Assembly (NCBI GenBank): GCA_947572405.1
Contig: CANPBV010000043.1
Coordinates: forward strand, 1 to 12,575
Length of the DNA stretch: 12,575 nt
Reading direction: 5' to 3'
Origin: an uncultured Mycoplasmatota bacterium
Lineage (GTDB): Bacteria; Bacillota_I; Bacilli_A; RF39; UBA660
Shown here: piece after piece, positions 1 through 6,119 of the stretch
Position numbering within the stretch: position 1 is the first letter of the stretch
Layout: every line of letters starts with the position of its first letter
The notes under the pieces: model-generated
Databases searched by the model: none
Told to the model about the DNA's origin: nothing
The model's input: the letters and a program-made list of their open reading frames with translations, nothing else
Translations under genes and position numbers: made by a program

Positions 1-32
1 ATAATCCTGAGAATAAGGAGGTAGACCAAATT

Positions 33-374
33 ATGGAAGAAAATGCAGAATATAGAACGTTATATAACACAGCAATAAAAGATAATGAGATTTTAGAAGT
101 AAAAATAGAGTCTTTATCAAAAGATAATGACAACTATAAAAAGGTAAATAGCGAATTAACCGATGAAAATAAAATGATGAAAAATCAGATTGATATGATT
201 CCAACAATGGAATTTAAAGATTTTGGTTTGGTTATTAGTGGAGAAGAGAAATTTATAAACAAAAGAGATTCGATTGTAATAATAGATGGTAATGAATACT
301 ATGCTAAAGATTTTTTGTATAATCTTATTCCTACTAATTCTAATTTATCACTAAAAGATAATACGGTATTCTAA
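33..374 (+). CDS. Coiled-coil hypothetical protein, possibly the C-terminal part of a longer gene
   Basis: I do not recognise a named family. Residues about 1-55 are rich in E, K, N, L and I and look like a coiled coil. The rest is a compact, probably beta-rich tail with GEEKFINKRDSIVIIDG and EYYAKDFL, ending in a polar stretch. The frame stays open upstream to the window edge (codons for N-P-E-N-K-E-V-D-Q-I precede this ATG), so the true start may lie outside the window. An AAGGAGG at 15-21 sits 11 bases before this ATG, a little far but usable, so an internal start is possible. After the stop there is only a weak inverted repeat (379-385 with 399-405) and no clear U-tract. The protein is probably cytoplasmic; no membrane segment or signal peptide is visible. 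Confidence 0.6.
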   Translation: MEENAEYRTLYNTAIKDNEILEVKIESLSKDNDNYKKVNSELTDENKMMKNQIDMIPTMEFKDFGLVISGEEKFINKRDSIVIIDGNEYYAKDFLYNLIPTNSNLSLKDNTVF

Positions 375-1046
375 AATAATTGTTTTTATTTTAAATGTAA
401 ACAATAGATAGTAGCTGCCTTAACTGATATGACGAAATATGTTAAATTTACACAGGTATATATAAATTACTACCCAAATAGAGTGGTGTTTTTAATGGAA
501 TAAATTTTTATATATTGAAACCTCATGTTTTATTACAATACCTCCATCTTCTGTAATTGAGGAAAGTATCTCTCCAATGAATCACATAGGTCACAATCTT
601 TCTTTCATCCACTGAAGGCTTCTAATCTATGAGTTTTTCGGCTAACAAACTCTTAATATTACTTTCTATTGGCTTCATGATTCTCTTCTATTAGTAAATA
701 ATAATCCATATGTTATTTATCACTAGAATCTATTGATATATTGATAAATATGATCATTATATGATGATAGAAGCTTTGATCAGATACATTAGGATCAGAG
801 AAATTGGGCCTGCTATCAGAGAATCGTAGATTGCTAGAATGAACACTGCGTTTTGCTGAATTTGAAAAAATAATGGCAAAAAATGCCAGAAACAATCTGA
901 AAAGTCTTAATATGTCTAAAACAGAATATAGAACAAATAAAGATTAAAATCCACAGATGACGATTTAAAGGAAATAGCAGATTTTGTAGTATTCTGAGGA
1001 CAGAATATATTTTGATACCATATCAATGAAACAGTAAGTAATTCTA
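375..1046. other. Gene-free decayed stretch
   Basis: This stretch holds no convincing intact gene. All six frames are broken by frequent stops. The only coherent trace I can follow is a plus-strand fragment at 780-947 (listed separately). On the minus strand around 560-715 there are short open pieces in alternating frames, including a start M-D-Y-Y-L-L-I-E-E-N that stops after 16 residues, which looks like a frameshifted relic. No RNA gene or transposon end was recognised. Confidence 0.5.
780..947 (+). pseudogene. Gene fragment with an internal TGA, family unknown
   Basis: One frame reads coherently from about 780 to a TAA at 945-947, interrupted once by TGA at 840-842. Before the stop it gives S-D-T-L-G-S-E-K-L-G-L-L-S-E-N-R-R-L-L-E. 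After it comes a Lys/Asn-rich helix containing FAEFEKIMAKNARNNLKSLN. The preceding frame (ATG at 761) also reads well up to about 776, which suggests an additional frameshift. The composition is protein-like, but I cannot name a family. It is most simply the C-terminal remains of a helical protein in a decaying region; chance openness in AT-rich DNA is the alternative. Confidence 0.3.
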
Positions 1047-1075
1047 TTGACAACATCCTAAAATTAAGGTATCCT
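1047..1075 (+). promoter_or_regulatory. Sigma-A type promoter for the 1120-1844 gene pair
   Basis: A perfect -35 box TTGACA (1047-1052) is followed after 17 bases by TATCCT (1070-1075), a 4/6 match to TATAAT. It lies about 45 bases upstream of the ATG at 1120, which has a strong AAGGAGG site. It is the clearest promoter on the plus strand in this window. Confidence 0.6.
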
Positions 1076-1119
1076 ATCTTTAACCATCATTCTTAATAAA
1101 ATTTAAGGAGGATGGTTCT

Positions 1120-1329
1120 ATGTTGTCTAAAACATTATGGCTATATTTAGGACTCAGTTTTTGTATTATTTCTATAGTTGCGTTATTTATCATTTTGCCC
1201 ACTGTAATATTGTATCATGAATCCAAGAAAAAAAGACAGGATAAAGACAATATTGAAATAGGTATTAAGCTCAATCTTCTAAAGTTTCTATCTATTGAAT
1301 TTTTTTGTAAAGTCAATAAGGATAAGTGA
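1120..1329 (+). CDS. Small single-pass membrane protein (69 aa)
   Basis: The protein starts with a short N-terminus and one long hydrophobic helix (residues about 7-32, WLYLGLSFCIISIVALFIIL). A basic patch follows (ESKKKRQDK), so the C-terminal half probably faces the cytoplasm. Residues about 45-69 form a second amphipathic stretch ending in lysines. The start is fixed by AAGGAGG eight bases upstream and by the promoter at 1047-1075. The next gene begins 59 bases downstream with no terminator between, so the two are probably co-transcribed. No named family is recognised. Small membrane proteins next to a soluble partner occur in toxin, immunity and defence modules, but nothing here proves such a role. 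Confidence 0.65.
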   Translation: MLSKTLWLYLGLSFCIISIVALFIILPTVILYHESKKKRQDKDNIEIGIKLNLLKFLSIEFFCKVNKDK

Positions 1330-1388
1330 ATTAATATGATATTACACTTAACCATTGATATAATTGATCTTAGAAAGGGGTATATAAT

Positions 1389-1844
1389 TTGGAAAATCTA
1401 AATAATATTGACGAACAACAAAATACTTATGATTTTTCAGAGTTTGAAACGATTGGAAATCGAGTTTTAGTAGTTTCTATTAATAAATCTTTTGTACTAA
1501 ATACCCCTTTACGTAAATGTTTTCCAGGAAGAAAAGCAGAGTTAAGAATAAAAAATGATTGTTCCCAAATTGTACTTTTGGCCAACGGAGAAAAAAGATT
1601 GAATATAATGACTAATGGTAAAATAAATAATAGTAATATTTTCAGTTTGTTAAAACAAAAAGATATTAAATTACCAGTATATTATGTTGGAGAGTGGGAT
1701 GATAAAGCTAAAATATGGATTGGAGATTTATGCTATAAAAATCCCAATGAAAAATTGTACAGAAAAAATAAGAAATTGCTCAAAGAAAATACATCTTCTG
1801 AAAATTTGGAGTTTGCCCCAGACTTAGAAAATAACATACAATGA
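1389..1844 (+). CDS. Hypothetical soluble protein (151 aa), TTG start
   Basis: I do not recognise the family. The N-terminal 15 residues and the C-terminal 25 are polar and look disordered. The central part (residues about 20-115) is a compact alpha/beta or beta-rich domain. It includes R-V-L-V-V-S-I-N-K-S-F-V-L-N near 26-39 and the hydrophobic-aromatic segment LPVYYVGEWDDKAKIWIGDL near residues 94-113. The TTG start is preceded by AGAAAGGGG eight bases away, and no better ATG exists in frame. It follows the 69-aa membrane protein in what looks like a two-gene operon and ends at a strong hairpin terminator at 1863-1895. No membrane segment is present, so it may be the cytoplasmic partner of the upstream membrane protein. 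That pairing is inferred only from adjacency. Confidence 0.65.
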   Translation: MENLNNIDEQQNTYDFSEFETIGNRVLVVSINKSFVLNTPLRKCFPGRKAELRIKNDCSQIVLLANGEKRLNIMTNGKINNSNIFSLLKQKDIKLPVYYVGEWDDKAKIWIGDLCYKNPNEKLYRKNKKLLKENTSSENLEFAPDLENNIQ

Positions 1845-1862
1845 ACCGCAATTTTTTACTAT

Positions 1863-1895
1863 AAAAGAGTAGGAGATTAGTATACCTGCTCTTTT
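1863..1895. terminator. Convergent hairpin terminator
   Basis: An 11-bp stem AAAAGAGTAGG / CCTGCTCTTTT (1863-1873 with 1885-1895, one T-G wobble) has an 11-base loop and a T-run. It lies between the plus-strand gene ending at 1844 and the minus-strand gene ending at 1914. It can serve both, but is better paired on the plus strand. Confidence 0.8.
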
Positions 1896-1913
1896 TAAAA
1901 GTTTTTTACATAA

Positions 1914-2363
1914 TTAATTACCAATATATTTACTATTAAAGATTTTATAGATCATTTCTAATCTACTATGAATTTGATTCAATACATTCTGTTGTTCTTC
2001 TTGAGACTCTAATTTTTCTTCAGCAGTTTCAATCAAAAAATTTTCTAAATTTTGTAATTCGATCTTGATATCAGTATAAAAATCTTTATCTGCATATAAA
2101 AAATATAATGAGTCTTTACGAATTGCATTTAACTCATTTAATGTGTTTTCAATATCTACTAATTTTCCGTTTTTAAATCTTATATACATTCGAGCCTTTG
2201 GCAATTCGTATAGTAGATGTTTAGAATACAGTGTTCTAAAATCATCAGCCTCAAGATTCACTTTGTTCATATGAGAATCAAGAAACCATTGATATGCTGC
2301 GCTTGCAATTGAAACAATAATTGCAATACCAGCTAGGATATCGGAAGTGTTTGAAAAATCCAT
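1914..2363 (-). CDS. N-terminally membrane-anchored hypothetical protein, third gene of the HATPase/STAS operon
   Basis: Residues about 8-28 (DILAGIAIIVSIASAAYQWF) form a single hydrophobic helix without a cleavage site. About 120 residues of helical, charged cytoplasmic domain follow, with coiled-coil character toward the end (ETAEEKLESQEEQQNVLNQI). I do not recognise a named family. The start is supported by AGAGGTGAT a few bases upstream, and only 12 bases separate it from the stop of the STAS-like gene, so the three genes form one operon. A membrane-tethered helical protein placed after an ATPase/STAS pair could be the output or the sensor of that pair, but this is inference. It ends at the shared terminator 1863-1895. 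Length and composition look normal, with no sign of truncation. Confidence 0.7.
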   Translation of the reverse strand: MDFSNTSDILAGIAIIVSIASAAYQWFLDSHMNKVNLEADDFRTLYSKHLLYELPKARMYIRFKNGKLVDIENTLNELNAIRKDSLYFLYADKDFYTDIKIELQNLENFLIETAEEKLESQEEQQNVLNQIHSRLEMIYKIFNSKYIGN

Positions 2364-2375
2364 AGATCACCTCTA

Positions 2376-2660
2376 TTAATACAAATTATTATAAATGCTA
2401 TTTTTTAAATGTTCGTTCGATACTTCTAGTTTTATGAGCTGTTCTACTCCAGACAACCCAATATGTTCAACAATATCTTCAAAAAAACCTTGTATAAAAG
2501 AAGAGGCTATTCTTTGTATATTGTTTGGAAAAGTAATAGTTAATTCTTTAGATAAATCAACTTTTCCTTTAACTTGGTCTTCATAAATTTTTTTTCCATA
2601 ATCATATCCAGCCAAACCAGTTATCGATTTATCAACATTAATAAATATCAAGTTAGACAT
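2376..2660 (-). CDS. STAS-like protein of the DUF4325 type
   Basis: This short protein (94 aa) has the layout of DUF4325, a STAS-like alpha/beta domain. It shows an early beta strand (L-I-F-I-N-V), a Gly-rich loop (residues 14-22), a strand ELTITF near 39-44, and the conserved Ser-Ser-Phe of IASSFIQGFFEDI at residues 51-63. In SpoIIAA-like anti-anti-sigma factors the equivalent region carries the serine that the partner kinase phosphorylates, so S53/S54 are the residues to look at. Its ATG shares one base with the TAA of the upstream HATPase gene (TAATG), which implies translational coupling and a near-equimolar partner. The family assignment rests on pattern recognition; the partner role follows from the domain pairing. 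Confidence 0.7.
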   Translation of the reverse strand: MSNLIFINVDKSITGLAGYDYGKKIYEDQVKGKVDLSKELTITFPNNIQRIASSFIQGFFEDIVEHIGLSGVEQLIKLEVSNEHLKNSIYNNLY

Positions 2661-3793
2661 TAATATCTCCTTTTCATTACAAAATTTAAATTATATGCAG
2701 TTCCTGGCATAAAAATCATATCATAATTTACAACATCTGAATCAGGAGGATGATGTAAAAAGTCCTTTTCTTTATTAAAGCCAATCCAATTATCCTGATT
2801 GTATTCTAATAGTTCGTGTAAAAACCATAATGCTCGTTCTCCGCTAATTAGATAACAATTATGCGCATCGGATCTTTTTTCTAAAGAACAGATTAATTTT
2901 GTTAATCCAGTTCCACCCGTTATATTTTTATTAATATTTCCTGAGATTTTGTGTTGAAATGCAACAATATTAAAGAAATCATCTTCTGTATAGTTATCTC
3001 CAAAATAGTCCTTATGAATAGTATATGCTACTTTAACTTTTTTATATCGTTCATAATCAAAACTGGATTTTGGAGAGAAACGTTCTTTTATCAGACTATT
3101 AAATAAACATTCGGAAAAGTTTACGATAACTAAATTTATTCCATAAAATGTTCCTTCCTCATCTTGCTTCGTATAATTTGGAGCAATATCTATATCTATT
3201 AGACAATTTGAAAAAGTATGTTCACTGACATTTCCAATTAGTTCAATTATTACTTCTGATATCTCATCAATACACTGGCTATCTATATCAAAAAAGTTTA
3301 AAAAATATACACTATCATCCATTATTATACTTAATTTTTCATTTTTCATATCTTCTGGTGTCAATACTCGTCGATAATGATGATGATATATATCAAATTC
3401 ATATTTTTTAATAAACTTTTCAATATGTTCTTTTCGCCCACTACCTAATAAAAGTAATGGTGAAGAACTAATACCATTAGTGACGATAATCTTATTAACC
3501 TTAAAATTAACATAAACTTTATGTCGATAATTTTTAATTAGAATAAAACAAATGATTTCTAAAAAAATATAAGTTAATTTGTCTTTAAATGTTATTTCTC
3601 CAAGCTCAAAAGAGATAGGCACATTTAATCTATTATATTTATTATGAAGGTTATTAATAAAAAATAATATATCTTGAATAGTAGTACCATCAAACAGGTT
3701 ATTATTATTTTTATATATAATACATCCATTTTTAAAAATAGGTTTTACTTTACTTATTCCCTGGTTGTATTGTAAAAGCAGATTTTCATTCAT
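2660..3793 (-). CDS. GHKL/HATPase-fold protein, predicted partner of the STAS-like protein
   Basis: This 377-aa protein has a C-terminal half resembling the HATPase_c (GHKL) fold. The N-box is clear (VIIELIGNVSEHT, residues 181-193, with E184 and N188), and the Gly-rich G2 loop is GGTGL at 293-297. Where a D-x-G-x-G box normally follows the central strand, the sequence is IVNFSECLF (about 223-231). The aspartate is replaced by Asn225 and the glycines are missing, so nucleotide binding may be altered. The N-terminal 150 residues are a separate alpha/beta region with a His-Tyr cluster (YHHHYRR, about 136-142) and match nothing I can name. The start is supported by AAAGAGG upstream. The gene heads a three-gene operon and overlaps the DUF4325 gene by one base. 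The pairing recalls SpoIIAB/SpoIIAA-type partner switching, but no sigma factor gene is nearby. Confidence 0.7.
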   Translation of the reverse strand: MNENLLLQYNQGISKVKPIFKNGCIIYKNNNNLFDGTTIQDILFFINNLHNKYNRLNVPISFELGEITFKDKLTYIFLEIICFILIKNYRHKVYVNFKVNKIIVTNGISSSPLLLLGSGRKEHIEKFIKKYEFDIYHHHYRRVLTPEDMKNEKLSIIMDDSVYFLNFFDIDSQCIDEISEVIIELIGNVSEHTFSNCLIDIDIAPNYTKQDEEGTFYGINLVIVNFSECLFNSLIKERFSPKSSFDYERYKKVKVAYTIHKDYFGDNYTEDDFFNIVAFQHKISGNINKNITGGTGLTKLICSLEKRSDAHNCYLISGERALWFLHELLEYNQDNWIGFNKEKDFLHHPPDSDVVNYDMIFMPGTAYNLNFVMKRRY

Positions 3794-3816
3794 ATCTAAA
3801 CCTCTTTCCTATGAAT

Positions 3817-3845
3817 AGTATAGACCAAAACTTTTCAAAAAGAAA
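3817..3845 (-). promoter_or_regulatory. Tentative promoter of the HATPase/STAS operon
   Basis: On the minus strand TATACT (3817-3822) lies about 24 bases upstream of the ATG at 3793. A poor -35 match, TTTCTT (3840-3845), sits 17 bases further up. The -10 box is convincing and the -35 is weak, so an activator-dependent promoter or a misplaced call are both possible. Confidence 0.3.
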
Positions 3846-3922
3846 GTATAAATTTCAAATGGGATTTTTGATAAAATGACATTTATGATTTGAAGATACC
3901 TATTTTATATATTCAAAATAGA

Positions 3923-3943
3923 AGAGAGGGTGCTTCCCTCTCT
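3923..3943 (-). terminator. Hairpin terminator after the 70-aa gene
   Basis: A perfect 8-bp stem AGAGAGGG / CCCTCTCT (3923-3930 with 3936-3943) has a 5-base loop. On the minus strand it is followed by TCTATTTT. It lies 30 bases after the stop of the 3974-4186 gene and isolates it from the HATPase operon. Confidence 0.75.
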
Positions 3944-3973
3944 AAATACCTCTAATAGTCCATAACGGTTAAA

Positions 3974-4186
3974 CTATTCAGACAACTTTTTCTCAACGTC
4001 CTCAAAGCTTAGGCCTCTTTCGGTCATCAGCTCATCCAATTTGACAAGACGCTCCTGTCTAACCTGATCTTCCAGATTCTTTTTCTCTTTTTTCAGTTCT
4101 TTTATTTTAGCATCTAATGAGTCAATTTCGTCAGTAATATTTTGCAGACGCTCTTCTAAAGTGTAGGATTTTCTTCCTCTAGCCAT
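3974..4186 (-). CDS. Small coiled-coil protein (70 aa)
   Basis: The N-terminus is basic (M-A-R-G-R-K-S-Y-T-L-E-E-R). A heptad-rich helix follows (residues about 15-50, ITDEIDSLDAKIKELKKEKK), and the end is a short motif E-R-G-L-S-F-E-D-V-E-K-K-L-S. Small proteins with this layout are common on mobile elements of Clostridia. They are sometimes compared with H-NS-like or other DNA-associated coiled-coil proteins; that comparison is inference. The start is well supported by AGGAGG six bases upstream. It is monocistronic: a terminator follows at 3923-3943 and an unusual set of 11-bp-period repeats lies 80-110 bases upstream. Its base composition is somewhat richer in GC than its neighbours, which may mean a separate origin. 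Confidence 0.7.
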   Translation of the reverse strand: MARGRKSYTLEERLQNITDEIDSLDAKIKELKKEKKNLEDQVRQERLVKLDELMTERGLSFEDVEKKLSE

Positions 4187-4264
4187 GTTGTCCTCCTATT
4201 ATTCCAATGTTTGCTAGTTTCATAACAGAAGAGTATCATAATAAAATAGGTTTGTAAATAGATT

Positions 4265-4296
4265 ATTGTAAAATAATTGTAAAATTATTCTGAAAT
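4265..4296. repeat. Three 11-bp-period direct repeats upstream of the 70-aa gene
   Basis: ATTGTAAAAT occurs at 4265-4274 and exactly again at 4276-4285. A degenerate third copy, ATTCTGAAAT, is at 4287-4296. The 11-base period places each copy on the same face of the helix, as expected for cooperative protein binding. The site is about 80-110 bases upstream of the minus-strand start at 4186 and about 60 bases past the stop at 4355. Confidence 0.45.
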
Positions 4297-4354
4297 CAAC
4301 CGTTAAAAAGTGATAAATACAAGGAGATACATTGGGCACTCCTATATATTGAGA

Positions 4355-4996
4355 TTATACATCGCGTTTCTCTATTATTTTTATATCATCATAGAAAATC
4401 ATTACACTTTCGTTTGGATTGTCAGCATGATCCTCAATGTATGGTTCTATTGGCTTTCCATTCTCATTTAAGAGGTATTTATAATAAGAATTTAGGCAAA
4501 TATATTTTCGCTTTTCTTCTTCTAATTCTTTCATTCCAACAGAACCTTCATATACAACAGTATCATTTTTTAAATACACACAAATCCAAGCGCCTTCATT
4601 GTAATTGGATAGTGCTTCAATTTCGTTGTCATAAAAGGTAGTATTAATATTTAGAAGAGAAAAGATTTTAATAATTCGCGAGGACATAGCAATTCTATAT
4701 GCAAAATAAGAAAATAATAAAGCGATACTTATAAGCGCTATATTTAACTTTAAAGAATATGGGATTATTAGTAACTTGTTATTAATTGTTTGAAACAATT
4801 TTATAGAACTTATACATTCGATCATTGAAAGATAGATATAACTTATAGCAACAGATTTTAAAAATATATAATTATTATCTCTTAAGGTTTTTCCTCTTAA
4901 GAAAAAGTAAATGTATATAGTTAAATATCCTGGGTATATGTATTTAATATATTCTGGAATAACTTCTATTATTTTTAATATATCATCTGCGTTCAA
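4355..4996 (-). CDS. Multi-pass membrane protein resembling DUF6338
   Basis: The N-terminal half carries three or four hydrophobic segments: about 19-33 (after a conserved-looking P-G-Y), 42-64, and a long one from 74 to 103 that may be one or two helices. The C-terminal half is soluble. It begins with W-I-C-V-Y-L-K-N-D-T-V-V-Y-E-G (residues 137-151), a small beta-barrel-like signature, and continues with acidic strands to I-I-E-K-R-D-V. The P-G-Y transmembrane start plus the W-x-x-V-x-L-K-x-x-T-x-x-x-G motif matches what I know of the DUF6338 membrane family, whose function is not established. The start is TTG with AGGTGAT five bases upstream. Only eight bases separate it from the stop of the 48-aa gene, so the two form a tight operon. 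No good terminator follows; the pair AGGAG/CTCCT at 4322-4343 is weak. Confidence 0.65.
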   Translation of the reverse strand: MNADDILKIIEVIPEYIKYIYPGYLTIYIYFFLRGKTLRDNNYIFLKSVAISYIYLSMIECISSIKLFQTINNKLLIIPYSLKLNIALISIALLFSYFAYRIAMSSRIIKIFSLLNINTTFYDNEIEALSNYNEGAWICVYLKNDTVVYEGSVGMKELEEEKRKYICLNSYYKYLLNENGKPIEPYIEDHADNPNESVMIFYDDIKIIEKRDV

Positions 4997-5004
4997 TTAA
5001 TCAC

Positions 5005-5151
5005 CTATTTCTTATGTCCAGGGGCAGGTTTTTGATTGGTTGTTGTCGTACGTCCAGATGTATGCGTAGTCTCTGTGATAACTTGGCCATACTTAATTTG
5101 GGAATCTGTTGTTGGTCTGGATTGTCCCTGGTTATTATTTTTATTACTCAT
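5005..5151 (-). CDS. 48-aa polar, Thr-rich disordered protein upstream of the membrane protein
   Basis: This small gene reads MSNKNNNQGQ at its start, has a middle with I-K-Y-G-Q-V-I-T-E-T-T, and ends T-T-T-T-N-Q-K-P-A-P-G-H-K-K. It has no hydrophobic segment and is rich in Asn, Gln, Thr and Pro, so it is probably unstructured or folds only on a partner. The evidence that it is real is strong for its size: an AAAGGAG site six bases upstream of ATG, a good promoter just ahead (5180-5208), and a short gap of eight bases to the membrane-protein gene. I cannot name a family. It could be a small regulator, an antitoxin-like partner or a substrate of the membrane protein; none is shown. Confidence 0.7.
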   Translation of the reverse strand: MSNKNNNQGQSRPTTDSQIKYGQVITETTHTSGRTTTTNQKPAPGHKK

Positions 5152-5179
5152 TGCTTTCTCCTTTGCGCTATTTTAAATT

Positions 5180-5208
5180 ATTTTAACGCAAAAGAAAGTA
5201 GAAAACAA
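5180..5208 (-). promoter_or_regulatory. Promoter of the 48-aa / membrane protein pair
   Basis: On the minus strand TTGTTT (5203-5208) and TAAAAT (5180-5185, 5/6 match) are 17 bases apart. The predicted transcript starts about 20 bases before the ATG at 5151, leaving just enough room for the AAAGGAG site. Confidence 0.55.
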
Positions 5209-5215
5209 GTAGAAA
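5196..5215. repeat. Two direct repeats over the -35 box, possible operator
   Basis: AAGTAGAAA occurs at 5196-5204 and again at 5207-5215, 11 bases apart. The pair overlaps the -35 region of the promoter at 5180-5208. A separate perfect inverted repeat TAAAACT / AGTTTTA lies further upstream at 5246-5252 and 5258-5264. Both are plausible regulator sites; neither is tied to a known protein. Confidence 0.35.
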
Positions 5216-5319
5216 TATCACTTTGTCTTAAAAATACCATGGTGCTAAAACTCTTTTAGTTTTACTATTTAACTTGTCTAGGCTATCAGGTAGAAGAGTA
5301 TTTATGTAATTAAAGTGAA

Positions 5320-5508
5320 CTACCCATTATCTAAAGCCAGTGGGATTGCGGTAGCCATTATTTCAATCTCACTTTCATGAGGGTCGGACTGTATATCACT
5401 GCCATATACAATTATGCCTGTATGTGGCCAGATCTTGTCAGTCTCTGGAGACATTTCTGTATCAAATATTTGACTTAGAAACTTCCCTGCTTTCAGTATA
5501 AGATACTT
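5320..5508 (-). pseudogene. C-terminal gene fragment, family unknown
   Basis: One minus-strand frame is protein-like for about 57 codons. It contains G-K-F-L-S-Q-I-F-D-T-E-M-S-P-E-T-D-K-I-W, then PHTGIIVYGSDIQSDPHESE, and ends EIEIMATAIPLALDNG before TAG at 5320-5322. No start codon with a ribosome site precedes it, and the frame is closed by a TAA just upstream. It looks like the intact end of a gene whose front has been lost. I do not recognise the family; the setting suggests a mobile-element accessory protein. Confidence 0.45.
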
Positions 5509-5541
5509 GCATTATACTTTCCTATCGATCAACCATTCCTT

Positions 5542-5706
5542 TTAATTCTTCATTGAAGTTATCCAAAGAATAGAGTTCAGAAGCCTATGTAAGAATAAAG
5601 CATAAATTGTTGCGACAGCTTTTACCACGTAACATACTATATGAGTTCTTTTCTGCTTTTCAGTACCATTAACGTTTATTGTTTCCAATTCCGTTTTGGG
5701 GTTCAT
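5542..5706 (-). pseudogene. Short open frame, probable relic of an accessory gene
   Basis: This 54-codon frame starts M-N-P-K-T-E-L-E-T-I-N-V-N-G-T-E-K-Q-K-R and then becomes hydrophobic (VVKAVATIYALFLHRLLNSI). The neighbouring frame over the same bases reads R-G-K-S-C-R-N-N-L-C-F-I-L and later LYSLDNFNEELKGMVDR, ending at a TAG near 5533. Two overlapping protein-like pieces in different frames point to a frameshifted gene rather than an intact small one. The ribosome site is poor. The family is not recognised. Confidence 0.3.
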
Positions 5707-5842
5707 ATTCGCTTCTAAAAAATCTCGCTTCTATAACGAGAAAGACTTGCTCCACACAAGCCAATGTTAAGAATGCTTCATTTTAGGCGAAATTACATCG
5801 GTGGTTTTGGACGACTGTTTTCCACTCTGATAGTCCTTTTAT

Positions 5843-6004
5843 TTATATCATTTGTATTCTCTGTTTTAGTTCTACAACTTTCAGATAAGAAAGAGAGGCT
5901 TCCAATAATCTTACTTCTTCGGGGTTAAACAGTTTTATATTATTCAAATATTTATCACGCTTTCTTGATAAAAATGTTAATGCGTCATCATAAAAATAGT
6001 CCAT
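5843..6004 (-). CDS. Small helical protein (53 aa), possibly a remnant
   Basis: The frame reads M-D-Y-F-Y-D-D-A-L-T-F-L-S-R-K-R-D-K-Y-L, then N-N-I-K-L-F-N-P-E-E-V-R-L-L-E-A-S-L-S-Y-L, and ends K-V-V-E-L-K-Q-R-I-Q-M-I. It is an amphipathic two- or three-helix protein of normal composition, unlike the broken frames around it. The ribosome site is weak, and the frame remains open for ten codons upstream (E-F-I-K-K-S-I-I-E-I), so the start is uncertain. It may be a small surviving gene of a phage or conjugative element, or the tail of a lost one. No named family is recognised. Confidence 0.4.
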   Translation of the reverse strand: MDYFYDDALTFLSRKRDKYLNNIKLFNPEEVRLLEASLSYLKVVELKQRIQMI

Positions 6005-6119
6005 AATCTCTATAATGGATTTTTTAATAAATTCTCATGATAAATACATTATCTGTTCATTTTTATGTTAATATACTATCTTCTTATCAACTCCGATAGT
6101 AAAAGTTCCAACTAATGTG

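Noticed and set aside
379..405. Terminator after the first gene
   Set aside because: The inverted repeat ATTGTTT / AAACAAT is AT-only apart from one pair and has no T-run behind it.
713..895. 60-aa minus-strand open frame
   Set aside because: It lacks a ribosome site, has unlikely composition, and opposes a more coherent plus-strand fragment at 780-947.
2395..2586. 63-aa plus-strand open frame
   Set aside because: It is antisense to the DUF4325-like gene, Cys/Ser-rich and without a ribosome site.
4322..4343. Terminator after the DUF6338-like gene
   Set aside because: The stem is only five base pairs with a long loop and no proper T-run.
4414..4641. 75-aa plus-strand open frame within the membrane-protein gene
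   Set aside because: It is antisense, rich in His, Gln and Cys, and lacks a start signal.
5014..5259. 81-aa plus-strand open frame over the 48-aa gene
   Set aside because: It is Cys-rich and lacks a ribosome site. The minus-strand 48-aa gene in the same place has a promoter and ribosome site.
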